Assembly: GCF_006170445.1 (NCBI RefSeq)
Contig: NZ_VCNA01000001.1
Span: 62,001-126,000, forward strand
Reading direction: 5' to 3'
Length of the DNA stretch: 64,000 nt
Source of the DNA: Brevibacillus dissolubilis
GTDB taxonomy: Bacteria > Bacillota > Bacilli > Brevibacillales > Brevibacillaceae
The position numbers were made by a program, and so were the translations under genes. Positions 26,701 through 36,100 of this stretch are shown here, piece after piece (position 1 is the first letter of the stretch; the number at the start of each line of letters is the position of its first letter). The notes beneath the pieces were generated by a model that made no database searches, was not told where the DNA came from, and was given only the letters and a program-made list of their open reading frames with translations.

Positions 26701-29700
26701 TGCGTACGCAAGCGAGCGTCACGAGCTGACACAGATCAACCAACGTCATGGGAAGACGCTGTCGATCAACTGGCCGCTGTGGAAGGAAGGCGGCATGCGG
26801 GTTGATATACAGACGGAACAGATGATGAAGCAAAACATGGGCATGACCCCCATGAATACGAAAAACGGCATACAGGCCTTTTACCAAGCGATCTCGACTG
26901 GCAAGCCTCAGATCATGGCGGTGGAAGGAGAGCTATCACGCATCAGACAGGCTCTGGTGCTTCATACCGAAGCCGAAGCTTCATCTGAAGAGGCAACGGT
27001 CACGACGGCTTCTACATCAGGGAGCGACACACAAGCCCTGCTGGCAAAAGTCCAAGCGATCCTCGTGCAAGCCTTGTCAGAGCAAATGAAGGTGCCAAGC
27101 GAGGATATTGACATCGAGGAAGAGCTGGAAAGCTACGGGTTGGATCAGATTATGCTGACAGAATGGCTCAGCACACTCAACCAACAGTACGGGCTGGAGC
27201 TGAAAGTGGAGGTATTCCGTGAGTATGTGACTCTGCGTCATTTTGCCGCGTATCTGGTGGAGGAGTATCGGGATGCGATCGCTGTACACGGTCAGGCGGA
27301 GGGTGTCACGACAGCACCAGAGTATTCATTCGAGGAGTACCAAACAGAGGAGCGTGAACCGTTCGTGGATACCCCTATGACTGTGGCACATACCGAAGGA
27401 TCGGTTCTGGCGGCCACATCCGATCAGCTCCGTCCAAAAGCAACCCACTACCTCAAACAGCTGCTGTCATCTGTCATCCAGCTGCCAGAGCACCGAATCG
27501 ACGCTGAGGCTCCGATGGAGAAATACGGAATCGATTCCTTCATGGTCATCCAATTGACCAACCAGCTGGAAAAGAGCTTCGGCCCACTGTCCAAAACCTT
27601 ATTTTTCGAATATCAGACCATCAGTGAATTGACTGGATATTTCTTGGAAGCTCATCGGGAGCAGCTGCTGCAACTGCTTGATGTCGATACATCGGCAGGC
27701 ACATCTGCAACCGAAAAACAATCAGAAAAGCCTTCTTCTTTGGAGAAAAATCCGAGCCAAGGCGTGCCATCCATCCAATCGCCAATAAAAGCCGCCAACG
27801 AGCCACGCCTCCAAACGGCCCAGACCGTATCGACAGCTCAGACGACACCGCACACCTCAGCTGATTCCGATATCGCCATCATCGGTCTCTCTGGACGCTA
27901 CCCAGGCGCGCGCAACGTACGGGAGTTCTGGAAAAACCTGCAGGCTGGCAAAGACTCCATCACCGAAATCCCGCAAGACCGCTGGGATCTCAGCCTGTAT
28001 TATGACGAGCAAAAAGGCAAACCGGGCAAATCGTACGGCAAGTGGGGAGGCTTCATCGAGGGTGTCGACCAGTTCGATCCGCTGTTTTTCAACATCTCCC
28101 CGAGGGAAGCGGAGCTGATGGACCCGCAGGAGCGATTATTCCTCCAATGTGTCTATGAAGCGATGGAAGATGCGGGCTATTCCCGTGAGGCGCTCCGTTC
28201 GTACCGGGGAGCGGGGATGGACGGCAATGTAGGTGTCTACGTAGGGGTCATGTACGAGGAGTACCAGCTTTTCGGAGCGCAGGCTCAGCTGCTGGGTAAT
28301 CCCATCGCGCTGAACGGCAATCCATCCTCGATTGCCAACCGTGTGTCGTATTTCTGCAATTTCCACGGGCCAAGCGTCGCTGTCGATACGATGTGTTCTT
28401 CATCGCTGACCGCGATTCATTTTGCCTGCCAAAGCTTGCGCAATCAAGAATGCGAGGTGGCGATTGCAGGCGGTGTGAACGTCTCGATCCACCCGAACAA
28501 ATACCTGATGCTCGCCCAAGGCCGATTCATGTCGAGCAAGGGCCGTTGTGAAAGCTTCGGACAAGGCGGCGACGGATATGTACCGGGAGAGGGTGTCGGG
28601 GCTGTCCTGCTCAAACCACTGTCCAAAGCGATTGCAGACGGTGATCAGATCTACGGCGTGATCAAAGGTACGGCAGTGAACCACGGAGGAAAGACCAATG
28701 GCTACACCGTTCCGAATCCGAATGCCCAGGCCAGTGTGATCGGACGAGCTTACCAAGCAGCCGGAATCGATCCGCGCACGGTCAGCTATATCGAAGCGCA
28801 TGGCACAGGGACATCCCTCGGTGATCCAATCGAGATCGCGGGCTTGACGAAGGCCTTCACCCCATACAGCAAGGAGAAGCAATTCTGCGCAATCGGTTCA
28901 GTCAAATCCAACATCGGGCATAGTGAGAGCGCAGCTGGGATGGCTGGCCTGACGAAGGTGCTGCTCCAGATGAAGCATCAGCAGATTGCACCGTCGCTTC
29001 ACTCCAAGGAGCTTAACCCGAACATTGATTTTAGCCAGACTCCTTTTGTTGTGACACAAGAGCTGACCGAGTGGAGACGTCCTGTGGTTGAAATCAATGG
29101 TAAGACACAGGAAGTACCGAGACGCGCGGGCCTGTCCTCTTTTGGCGCAGGCGGCTCTAATGCGCATATTGTGCTGGAAGAATATTTCCATACCGATGTG
29201 AAGAGCGTTAGCTGTACAACGACTCCTCATTCCCCAGCGGTGATTATCCTGTCCGCTAAAAACGAAGAGCGCTTAAAAGAGCAGGCCCAACGCTTGCTGA
29301 CCTTGATCGAGGAGGATCAGCTCCAAGATCACGATCTGCCTGATATCGCCTACACACTTCAGATCGGACGCGAACAGATGGAAGAGCGTCTCGGGATGAT
29401 CGTGAATTCCATCTCCGAGCTTACCCACAACCTGCGGGAATACCTCGCAGACCGCAACGGAAGCACGATGCTCTACCGCGGACAGTTCCAGCCAGCAGAC
29501 GACACGATCTCCGCTCTGGCTTCTGATGAAGAAATGCACGAACTCATCGAGATGTGGATCGAGCGGAAAAAATACGCCAAGCTTCTCGACATGTGGGTAA
29601 AAGGCATCAGCATCAACTGGAGCAAGCTTTATGGGGAAGCAAAACCCCGTAGAATCAGCTTGCCTGCGTACCCGTTTGCCAAGGAGCGTTACTGGGTTCC

Positions 29701-32700
29701 AGTGCCAGACGCCGCGCTTTTGGTTAACAACAAGGGCATGGTTCCAGCTTCTTCTACAGTTTCGCCTGGCAGCGTCAAACAGGGTGAGAGTACAACCGAA
29801 ACCGAACGGGCCTTGCATCTTTTGAAAAAAGAATGGGAACCGAGTCCAGCCACTCCGAGCAGACAGGTGAAGCGTACAATTGCCGTCCTCACTACCGACA
29901 TGACCAAAGGAATTGCACAGCATCTCGCTTTGATGCTTCCACAGGTGCATGTTTTGGATTCGCAAGCGCTTGTTGCATTCGGCGGGCAGCAAGGTCAGGG
30001 ATATGACTGGAGCAGCTATGACGGTTTTGTCGACCTGACGGGATGCGGTACAGATGGTAATGAACAGACTTCATGGATTCCATGGCTTGCGCAGCTGATC
30101 GAGAACCGGCATAAAGAAGGCGTAATCGTGCTGGGCGTAACCAAGGGATTGGAATCGTACCAAAACACCACGGTCAACCTGTCTGGTGCGTCCCGTGCCG
30201 GATTATACCGACTTTTGCAAAATGAATACGGCCATCTGAGATCACGCCATCTGGATGCAGATCCATACACGGATGACAAGGTGCTCGCCGGGCAGATCGT
30301 TACTGAACTCGTAACAGACAGTGAGGACTCCGAGGTATGTTACCGCGGCGGACAACGATACCGCTCGTATCTTAGTGAACAGTCGGAACAGCAACCAAGC
30401 GAACGTGGGAGAGTGTTCACCCCATTCCCACCGGATCAGGTGCTGTGGATTACAGGTGGGACAAGAGGACTCGGCTTTTTATCCGCGCAGCATTTTGTCG
30501 CTCACTATGGTGTGAAGCGTCTGGTCTTGACCGGACGGGAGACACTGCCACCGCGCGAGCAATGGGCCGCATATCAGGAGCAAGACACCTCTGTCGCGCA
30601 AAAAATCCGTTCGATTCAAGCATTGGAAGCCCAGGGTGTTCAGGTACGGGTGCTATCCCTCCGCTTGACCGATCAGCAGGATGTGCAAAAAGCGGTGGAC
30701 GAGATCAAGCGTACGATGGGTTCGATCGGCGGCGTGATCCACTGTGCAGGGATGGCTGATATGGAGACTCCTGCCTTTATCCGTAAGACTCCCGAATCGA
30801 TCCAACAGGTGCTTGCTCCTAAAGTCACCGGGCTGAATGCCCTGTATCAAAGCATGAAGCATGAGCCGCTGCAATTTTTTGTCCTGTTCTCCTCCGTGTC
30901 AGCAGCCATTCCGACACTTGGTGCGGGACAGAGCGATTATGCCATGGCGAATACGTATATGGATTATTTTGCCGGAGCACATCAGCACGCATGTCCGATC
31001 ATCAGCATTCAGTGGCCGAACTGGAAAGAGACGGGCATGGGGGAAGTATACAGCCGCTCCTATGAGCAAACAGGTCTACTCAGCATGACCAATGAGGAAG
31101 GCTTGCACCTGTTCGACCGTATCCTCGCACACCGTACAGGCCCAGTCGTCTTCCCGGCAGTCGTCAATCCAGAGCGATGGAAGCCTGAGAATCTCATGCG
31201 ACACAGAGCGAAGGAGACGCCAACGGCAAACGTGCAGTCCGGGCAGTCAGGACAATCAGGACAAGCGATAGCCGTGACTCCAACACAGAAGACCACGGAT
31301 GAGCTTCTCCAAGCCACGCAAGACTGGCTCGCCTCCCTTTTGTCCAAAGAACTGAAGGTAGACGCCGCCAGACTCAAACCAGATGTACCGTTCCAGGATT
31401 ATGGCATGGACTCTGTGTTGCTGGCCCAAGTGATCACCAACATCGACCGCGAGCTCAAGGTCGTCGCACTCGACCCTGGAGCCATGCTCGAATACCCGAC
31501 GCTCAGAAGCCTGTCTGCGTACATGACCGAGAAGTATGCGGAGGTATTGGCGACATTATTTGCGATTCAGTCAACGAGCAGGGAGGGGGCTGACGCAGAG
31601 GTGGTTCGTAAACCATTAGTGGAACCAGTACCGTTCGTTGCCGAGCCATCTGCCATCCAACAGACCGTCTTAACGAATCCATCTATAAAAGAAACACCTG
31701 CCCGAAAAGACAAAATCGCCATCGTCGGCCTCGCCTGCCATTTCCCAGACGCCACCGACACGAGTGAGTACTGGCACAACCTCACCACAGGACACGACAG
31801 CATCCGCGAAGTCCCCAAATCTCGCTGGGATTGGGAAAAGCTCTATGATGCACAAGGCAGTGGCGAAGGCAAAAGCATCAGCAAATGGGGCTCCTTCTTA
31901 AAAGGCATCGAAGACTTCGATCCGTCCTATTTCAAAATCGGCGAGTCAGTCGCCCCGCTGATCGACCCGCTCCAACGTCAGTGGTTGGAGGTGAGCGCAG
32001 AAGCATTGGCCGATGCCGGATATGCGAAGCAGGATCTGTGGAACAGACAGGTTGGCGTCTTCGTAGGTACACGCGCAGCGAATTTTATACAAAAAACTGG
32101 CAAGAGCCAAAAAGACACGATCGTTGGGATCGGACAGAACTTCATCGCCACCCATCTGGCCCATGTCTATAATTTTAAAGGGCCTAACATGGTCGTCGAC
32201 ACCGCCTGCTCCAGCGCCTTAACCGCCATCCATCTGGCAGTCAAGAGCATCCAAAACGGAGAGTCCGAGGTAGCCTTGGCTGGGGGAGTCGAGATTCTGC
32301 TCGATGAGACCCCATATACCGTGCTGAGCGCCGCCAAGGTCCTATCCCCAGACGGCCGCTGCAAGACCTTTGATGCCAGTGCCAACGGGATCGGCTTGGG
32401 TGAAGGCTGCGGGGTACTCGTGTTAAAACCGCTCCAGCAAGCGATCCGCGACAACAACAAAATCTACGGAGTCATCGATGGCTCCGCAATTAATAATGAC
32501 GGCAACACGATGGGAGTCACCACCCCTAACCCAGAAGCACAGCGGGAGCTGATCGAAAAAGCGATCGCGGATGCCAACATCTCAGCAGACACGATCACCT
32601 ATGTTGAAACCCATGGGACAGGCACCCTGATCGGTGACCCAATCGAGCTCAAAGCACTCACACAGATTTTCACCAAAACAACATCACGCAAGCAGTTCTG

Positions 32701-33187
32701 CGGCGTTGGCAGTGTCAAAAGCAACATCGGTCACCTGCTGAGTGCGGCGGGAGCAGCCAGCATCGTCAAGGTATTGCTTGCCATCGCACATCAGGAGCTT
32801 CCCCCGACCCTTCACTGCAGCAACCCGAATCCACGCTTCCAGTTCGAGGAGTCACCACTCTATATCGTCAATCAAACGAAGAGATGGACGACCGAGAACC
32901 AGATTTTGCGCGCGGGGATCAGTGCTTTTGGTCTGGGTGGCAATAACGCACATATTATCGTCAGTAATGAAGGAATACCAGACACCCACAAAGCGTCCCT
33001 TGCGCCAAAAGGGGAAAAGGTTGTGTTTAACCGAAGACGCTACTGGCCGGAAGAATTCAAGCAAGACACTTCAACTCAGGAAACGCAGGACATTCAGGCA
33101 CCTTCCACGCAAGTAGCATCTGGGAACGTGGGACAAGCAGGGACTATGGCCTTTTTCGAGCCGGTTAAGGTTGAAGAAAGGAAGTAA
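20774..33187 (+). CDS. Trans-AT PKS protein 2: KR-ACP / KS-DH-KR-pseudoACP-ACP / KS-KR-ACP / KS
   Basis: 4137 residues. I start at the ATG at 20774, which overlaps the previous stop (ATGA) with GGAGG just upstream, rather than an in-frame GTG at 20708. The N-terminal helices (KVLEMIKDRTISSEEGFRLIKEL) look like the docking partner of the preceding C-terminus. Order: KR1 about 51-515 (FSS...QADY); ACP Ser593; KS1 about 716-1149, Cys886; DH His1367/Asp1535; KR2 about 1640-2060; a carrier-like domain with Gln2125 where Ser should be; ACP Ser2255; KS2 about 2365-2806, Cys2541; KR3 (GGTRGLG near 3230, SDY), the only KR lacking the Asp typical of B-type reductases; ACP Ser3547; KS3 about 3646-4080, Cys3812 with both His motifs kept. 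The protein ends soon after KS3 with GTMAFFEPVKVEERK, resembling a short DH-docking motif. The DH of that module starts the next protein. Confidence 0.96.
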   Translation: MIIDTRTRIDKVLEMIKDRTISSEEGFRLIKELQQGAVADGTATAVSSTVYYQPLWEERESAAQADLSSRILLLDTDENQWNRLTERGIAAVLVKPGEAFAAVGERSYVINPLQQESYDELLDALERKDLLPEGIIHQWSTEAFYTEEASLCVQLDSGIYSLFHLSKALLRKKPKHPVKLLYAYPTQEVAEPQYAGVSGFAKTIRQEQSAWYWKTVEINGSGDASLDLLLNELQAADDEVCIRYQDGKRYVKQFRVMKPNGGQSIQLRENGTYLITGGLGGLGLIFANDLAGRGKGRLVLTGRSELTPETTAIIQQLQEKGAEVLYLQADVSNREEVEQLVSEATARYGEIHGVIHAAGVLRDSYLVNKTKEQMQDVLASKVYGTLWLDEATKEQNLDFFVMFSSIMSVLGNLGQADYAYANGFMDSYAEYRESLREGGVRKGKTVSINWPLWKEGGMQVDESTLALMEKTLGMAPMPTESGIQAFGDALALQVNQLVVMEEVAGSKKRVFAQKVERTEEVGQRAAVAPQEVNPSAGNPSPSPSPSQEPASVNESEVYEKTCEAIIEIVTAILYVDREEVDLQADKSDYGFDSISTTDFINRVNDTFDLELTPPIFFEHSTIGSFVSYLWEKHKESFINRYGGSLESAEKTANTEATAQTQVVSQSVQEDQNVQHVPYAQEIPQIQETPQVQTIERVQPADHQQTTGAYTAQRKDEPIAIVGISGVFPQSDTLDEFWQNLEAGKDLITEIPQDRWDWQEYYGDPANDTNKTNIKWGGFMKAVDKFDPLFFGISPREAQIMDPRQRIFLQTVWKTIEDAGYKPSDLSGSKTGLFVGVVSSDYYDLLCQSGIDVQAQTATGVFHSILANRISYLLNLTGPSEPIDTACSGSLVAIHRAVEAIRNGDCEMAIAGGVSVIASPNLYIAFNKAGMLSEDGRCKTFDKNANGYVRGEGSGAILLKPLSKAQADGDHIYGVIKGTAINHGGHANSLTAPNPNAQAELIVNAWRKSGIDPATVTYIEAHGTGTPLGDPIEINALKKAFDELYQEWGHSPTSQAHIGLGSVKTYIGHLEAAAGIAGIIKVLLSMKHGKLLRNLHFGERNPYIKLEGSPFYIMSETKAWERPADGAPRRAGVSSFGFGGVNAHVIIEEDMTQVHQVAAQDQPQVLVLSAKSEDRLKEYAKRMVDYLETTKESLAEIAYTLQTGREAMEERLSLVASSVSEFREKLTRYLQGKSRDGEIYLGTSKATKAALRSQPEGVEGKTLHQLAESWASGADIDWKRKFYNSEKLPSRVSLPTYPFAEERYWIPQSQPQQGTAPTISLRTASSWAASAKHTECESHPLLHRNTSDFSGIRYSSTFDGQEFFLADHLVKGQKVLPGVAYLEMARAAVAKATGSGDIGIKLSNVVWASPIRVEDQPVDVHIRLTQGENGLIHYEIGRETETGESSVYSQGSAVTSPVEDTKTLDLPALQAQCRRSVLSSAQCYEMYRAMGLTYGPGHQGIQEVYIGADQVVAKLSLPDAIFPTQHQYVLHPSLMDSALQAAIGLTEGSHAGAGSGVSVRKPALPFALQELHVIRPCTTSMWALIRYSEGSKAEDKVQKLDIDLCDEHGAVCVQMRGYTSRILENGAGADRSDSSANGILMLEPNWKVQEVGMNDPIPAYAQHLVILCEPEDHVHTAIQHHMHHARIIRLQSGHGNKAERFNSMAVHLFEEIQSIIQSRPKEQVLIQVVCWNQGGHRLFTGLSALLKTARLENPKLITQLIEAEPREGAQQLIGMLRENSRSPQDAQVRYQQGQRFVAGQSVLQGTQSPKARLPLPWRDYGVYLLTGGAGGLGLIFAKEIVQNVKQPTLILTGRSSLTPDKQSKLRELEAWGAKIDYRPTDVANRTDVDNLIQSIVAEYGGLNGIIHSAGVIHDNYILRKTSEEFQQVLAPKTAGTVNLDEATKKLNLDFFALFSSVTAGWGNPGQADYAAANAFMDAYASERHELTQINQRHGKTLSINWPLWKEGGMRVDIQTEQMMKQNMGMTPMNTKNGIQAFYQAISTGKPQIMAVEGELSRIRQALVLHTEAEASSEEATVTTASTSGSDTQALLAKVQAILVQALSEQMKVPSEDIDIEEELESYGLDQIMLTEWLSTLNQQYGLELKVEVFREYVTLRHFAAYLVEEYRDAIAVHGQAEGVTTAPEYSFEEYQTEEREPFVDTPMTVAHTEGSVLAATSDQLRPKATHYLKQLLSSVIQLPEHRIDAEAPMEKYGIDSFMVIQLTNQLEKSFGPLSKTLFFEYQTISELTGYFLEAHREQLLQLLDVDTSAGTSATEKQSEKPSSLEKNPSQGVPSIQSPIKAANEPRLQTAQTVSTAQTTPHTSADSDIAIIGLSGRYPGARNVREFWKNLQAGKDSITEIPQDRWDLSLYYDEQKGKPGKSYGKWGGFIEGVDQFDPLFFNISPREAELMDPQERLFLQCVYEAMEDAGYSREALRSYRGAGMDGNVGVYVGVMYEEYQLFGAQAQLLGNPIALNGNPSSIANRVSYFCNFHGPSVAVDTMCSSSLTAIHFACQSLRNQECEVAIAGGVNVSIHPNKYLMLAQGRFMSSKGRCESFGQGGDGYVPGEGVGAVLLKPLSKAIADGDQIYGVIKGTAVNHGGKTNGYTVPNPNAQASVIGRAYQAAGIDPRTVSYIEAHGTGTSLGDPIEIAGLTKAFTPYSKEKQFCAIGSVKSNIGHSESAAGMAGLTKVLLQMKHQQIAPSLHSKELNPNIDFSQTPFVVTQELTEWRRPVVEINGKTQEVPRRAGLSSFGAGGSNAHIVLEEYFHTDVKSVSCTTTPHSPAVIILSAKNEERLKEQAQRLLTLIEEDQLQDHDLPDIAYTLQIGREQMEERLGMIVNSISELTHNLREYLADRNGSTMLYRGQFQPADDTISALASDEEMHELIEMWIERKKYAKLLDMWVKGISINWSKLYGEAKPRRISLPAYPFAKERYWVPVPDAALLVNNKGMVPASSTVSPGSVKQGESTTETERALHLLKKEWEPSPATPSRQVKRTIAVLTTDMTKGIAQHLALMLPQVHVLDSQALVAFGGQQGQGYDWSSYDGFVDLTGCGTDGNEQTSWIPWLAQLIENRHKEGVIVLGVTKGLESYQNTTVNLSGASRAGLYRLLQNEYGHLRSRHLDADPYTDDKVLAGQIVTELVTDSEDSEVCYRGGQRYRSYLSEQSEQQPSERGRVFTPFPPDQVLWITGGTRGLGFLSAQHFVAHYGVKRLVLTGRETLPPREQWAAYQEQDTSVAQKIRSIQALEAQGVQVRVLSLRLTDQQDVQKAVDEIKRTMGSIGGVIHCAGMADMETPAFIRKTPESIQQVLAPKVTGLNALYQSMKHEPLQFFVLFSSVSAAIPTLGAGQSDYAMANTYMDYFAGAHQHACPIISIQWPNWKETGMGEVYSRSYEQTGLLSMTNEEGLHLFDRILAHRTGPVVFPAVVNPERWKPENLMRHRAKETPTANVQSGQSGQSGQAIAVTPTQKTTDELLQATQDWLASLLSKELKVDAARLKPDVPFQDYGMDSVLLAQVITNIDRELKVVALDPGAMLEYPTLRSLSAYMTEKYAEVLATLFAIQSTSREGADAEVVRKPLVEPVPFVAEPSAIQQTVLTNPSIKETPARKDKIAIVGLACHFPDATDTSEYWHNLTTGHDSIREVPKSRWDWEKLYDAQGSGEGKSISKWGSFLKGIEDFDPSYFKIGESVAPLIDPLQRQWLEVSAEALADAGYAKQDLWNRQVGVFVGTRAANFIQKTGKSQKDTIVGIGQNFIATHLAHVYNFKGPNMVVDTACSSALTAIHLAVKSIQNGESEVALAGGVEILLDETPYTVLSAAKVLSPDGRCKTFDASANGIGLGEGCGVLVLKPLQQAIRDNNKIYGVIDGSAINNDGNTMGVTTPNPEAQRELIEKAIADANISADTITYVETHGTGTLIGDPIELKALTQIFTKTTSRKQFCGVGSVKSNIGHLLSAAGAASIVKVLLAIAHQELPPTLHCSNPNPRFQFEESPLYIVNQTKRWTTENQILRAGISAFGLGGNNAHIIVSNEGIPDTHKASLAPKGEKVVFNRRRYWPEEFKQDTSTQETQDIQAPSTQVASGNVGQAGTMAFFEPVKVEERK
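27026..27283 (+). other. Pseudo-ACP with Gln in place of the phosphopantetheine Ser (module b)
   Basis: This carrier-like domain (about residues 2085-2170 of PKS protein 2) has YGLDQIML where a functional ACP has GxDSxx: Gln2125 (CAG at 27146-27148) replaces Ser. Helix 2 and the following FREYVTLRHFAAYL region are otherwise ACP-like. A normal ACP (Ser2255, at 27536) follows about 130 residues later. Confidence 0.85.
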
Positions 33188-33190
33188 AAC

Positions 33191-36100
33191 ATGATGAAAA
33201 GTCCAACCAAAGAAACTTTTGTGCAACGAGTAACGCACAGCAACTATATCGTTTCGGATCATCGGGTACATGGCGTATGTACCCTCCCTGGTGTCACCTT
33301 ACTGGACTTGGTTTACCGCCTATCGTTACCTTACCTCGGCACGCAGGCGATTGAACTGAGACACATCATTTTCAAGCAGCCGATCGTTACAACAGAGCAA
33401 TTCGACCAAAACGTCTACGTCACATTCACCCCAGATGGTTCACAATGGAGGGTGTCGGTGACCAGCCAAAAGGTCAAAGGCGATGAGATCGTCGATTCGC
33501 AGGCAGATGAAAATATGGAATGCTTCCTGACTCTCAGGGAAGCATTCCAGCCTGCCAAGCCAACGCTTGATGTACAGGCATTCACCCGTCAAGCCATCCG
33601 GCAATATGATATGGACGAGATTTACGGTCTGGCGAGACAAGTGGATATCACGCACTATACCTTTATGAAGACATTAGGAACGGTCTATCAGCGCAATCAT
33701 GAAGAGCTGATGAAGCTTCATTTGAGCGAGCTTGCCGAGTCCTTTTTGGATAAATTTTATGCACATGCAGCCTTTTTGGACGGATCGACGCTGGCAGGCA
33801 ACTCGTTTAGCCTGGGCGAGGCCAAAGATGGAGTGTTCCGCGACCATACGCCATACATTCCATTCATGGTCGAGCGCTTCTGCATCCACAAGCCGCTCCC
33901 ATCCACCATCTACACCTATTCGCAGAAAAAGCAGACGGCCTCCGCCTCTGTAGCATCGACACCGCCAGATATCGTTTCTATGGATATCATCATTTTTGAT
34001 GAATCCGGTGAGGCACTGGTCGAATTCGGCCGATTGACCGCCAAGCGGATTCGGGAGCCGCATCTGATCCAAAAGTTAACCGAAAATAAGGAACAACCGC
34101 ATCGTGCTGAAAATGGAATAGCAGAGCAGCAGCCTATACTTGGCGAACAAGCCCAAGCTGATCTGGGGCATTCAAGCAACCCGCCATTTGCCACCGACCT
34201 GGAGTCCCCAAGCCATCCGGCAGATGCAACCGATTCCAGCCAGCCAGATCCTACTGCTGCCATCCACCTCTACCTGCAGCAAGAAATCGCCGGCGTATTA
34301 GGAAAAACGGCAGGGGAAATCGACATCCACACGGGCTTCTACGATCTCGGACTGGATTCCACCGAATTGCTCGGACTGGTAAAGGTCTTAGAGCAAAAGG
34401 TACAAGCCCAGCTGTATCCGACACTTCTGTTCGAATATCCGACCGTTGTGGGATTAGGCGAATATCTCTTAGAAAACTGGGAGAAAGCCTTCGCGGTGGT
34501 GGATGTGCCTGCACAGGGGCAACCACAGGGGCAAGCAGGAGCGCAAAACCACGCACATCCGCAGACGCATGCGAACGACTCGGCCCAACACACCGATACA
34601 GATCGGAATCACTCTCCTGCGCAAACGCTGTTTTTCACCCCGGTATGGAACAAAGAAGAGCTCACCGCTGATCTGAACCAATTTCCAGGCAAGCAACACG
34701 ACAGCAACCAACTCTCAGGTGCCAAACGTTTCCGCCATATCGTCATCCTGTTAGACCATGCTCTGCCAGCTCTGCCGCAAGCGATTCAACAGCAATCCGA
34801 TGACATCGAGGTTGTGAGGATCGATTCTAGCGCAGGAAGCATCCCAGCCCGTTTCACGGATCAATTCAAGCAACTGCTTGCGCTCGTCCAGAAGCAGCTG
34901 AGACAAAAGCTTCCAACTGAATTGCTGGTGCAGGTGGTAGCAGATGCCGACCTGACAGGTGAATACGCCTACGCCTTAGCGGGTTTTCTCAAAACAGCCC
35001 ATCTCGAAAACCCTAAAATACATAGCCAGATCATCACCATGGACCGCCTCCATGCGCAATCGGCCCCGTCCATAGCGCAGCTGCTTGAAAAAGAGGCACT
35101 GGCCCATAAAAAAGGGATGTCCGAAATCCGCTACCAATCCGGAGCATCCATGCGCTACACCAAGCGGTTGCAAGAGACCGACTGGCAGCAAACCCAAACC
35201 AAAGCCGTCCCAGCCTGCAAAGAAAACGGCGTCTACGTGATCACAGGCGGACTGGGTGGATTGGGACTGATGGTTGCCAATCATTTTGCTCATCAGGCCA
35301 AGGTCAAGCTTGCTCTCCTCGGCCGCTCCAAGCTCGACCAAACCAAGGAAGAGAAGCTGCAAGAGTTGAGGCAAAAAGGGGCAGAGGTGCTGTATCTGGA
35401 GGCAGATATCAGCAACGAAAGCGATCTCGCAATCACCCTGTCTACTATCAAATCGAAACTTGGCCCTATCACAGGAGTGCTCCATTGCGCTGGCATCCTC
35501 AAGGATCAATTTATCATTCAAAAAGATCCGGCAGACGTACAGGCGGTCTTCGAGCCAAAAGTCCAGGGGATTTGGAATCTGGATAAGGCTACTCAGCAGG
35601 AGAAGCTTGATTTCTTCGTTATTTTTTCATCCATTTCCGCGATTTTGGGCAATTTGGGACAGGCTGATTATTCCAGTGCGAATGCGTTCTTGGATGGTTT
35701 TGCCGCACAGCGCCAAGAAAAAGTGAACCGTAATGAATGTTATGGTAACACATTTTCGATCAACTGGCCGCTCTGGTCAGAAGGTGGGATGCATGTAGAT
35801 GCCGAGATGGAGCAGATGATGTATGCATCAACTGGAATGCTGGCATTGCCTACCGGAGCAGGTATGGATGCACTCGATGCGATTTTGGCTCAGGATCAGA
35901 CGCAGATTGCAGTGATGCACGGTAATGGGGATAAAATCCGCGATCATGTGAAGGCACATTTGGTTGCGAAAAATCCGGCAGACCGAGCAGAGACAGAGCG
36001 AGCCGAAACAAAACGAGCCGAAACAGACCGAGCAGAGACAAAGCGACCAGCTACAGAGCGTGGACAAAGCCGCACCCCAGCGTCTCAACCGTCCACCTAC

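Noticed and set aside
35981-36055. Short regular repeats as a CRISPR array
   Set aside because: Units are directly adjacent with no spacers, in frame within a coding linker, and too short.
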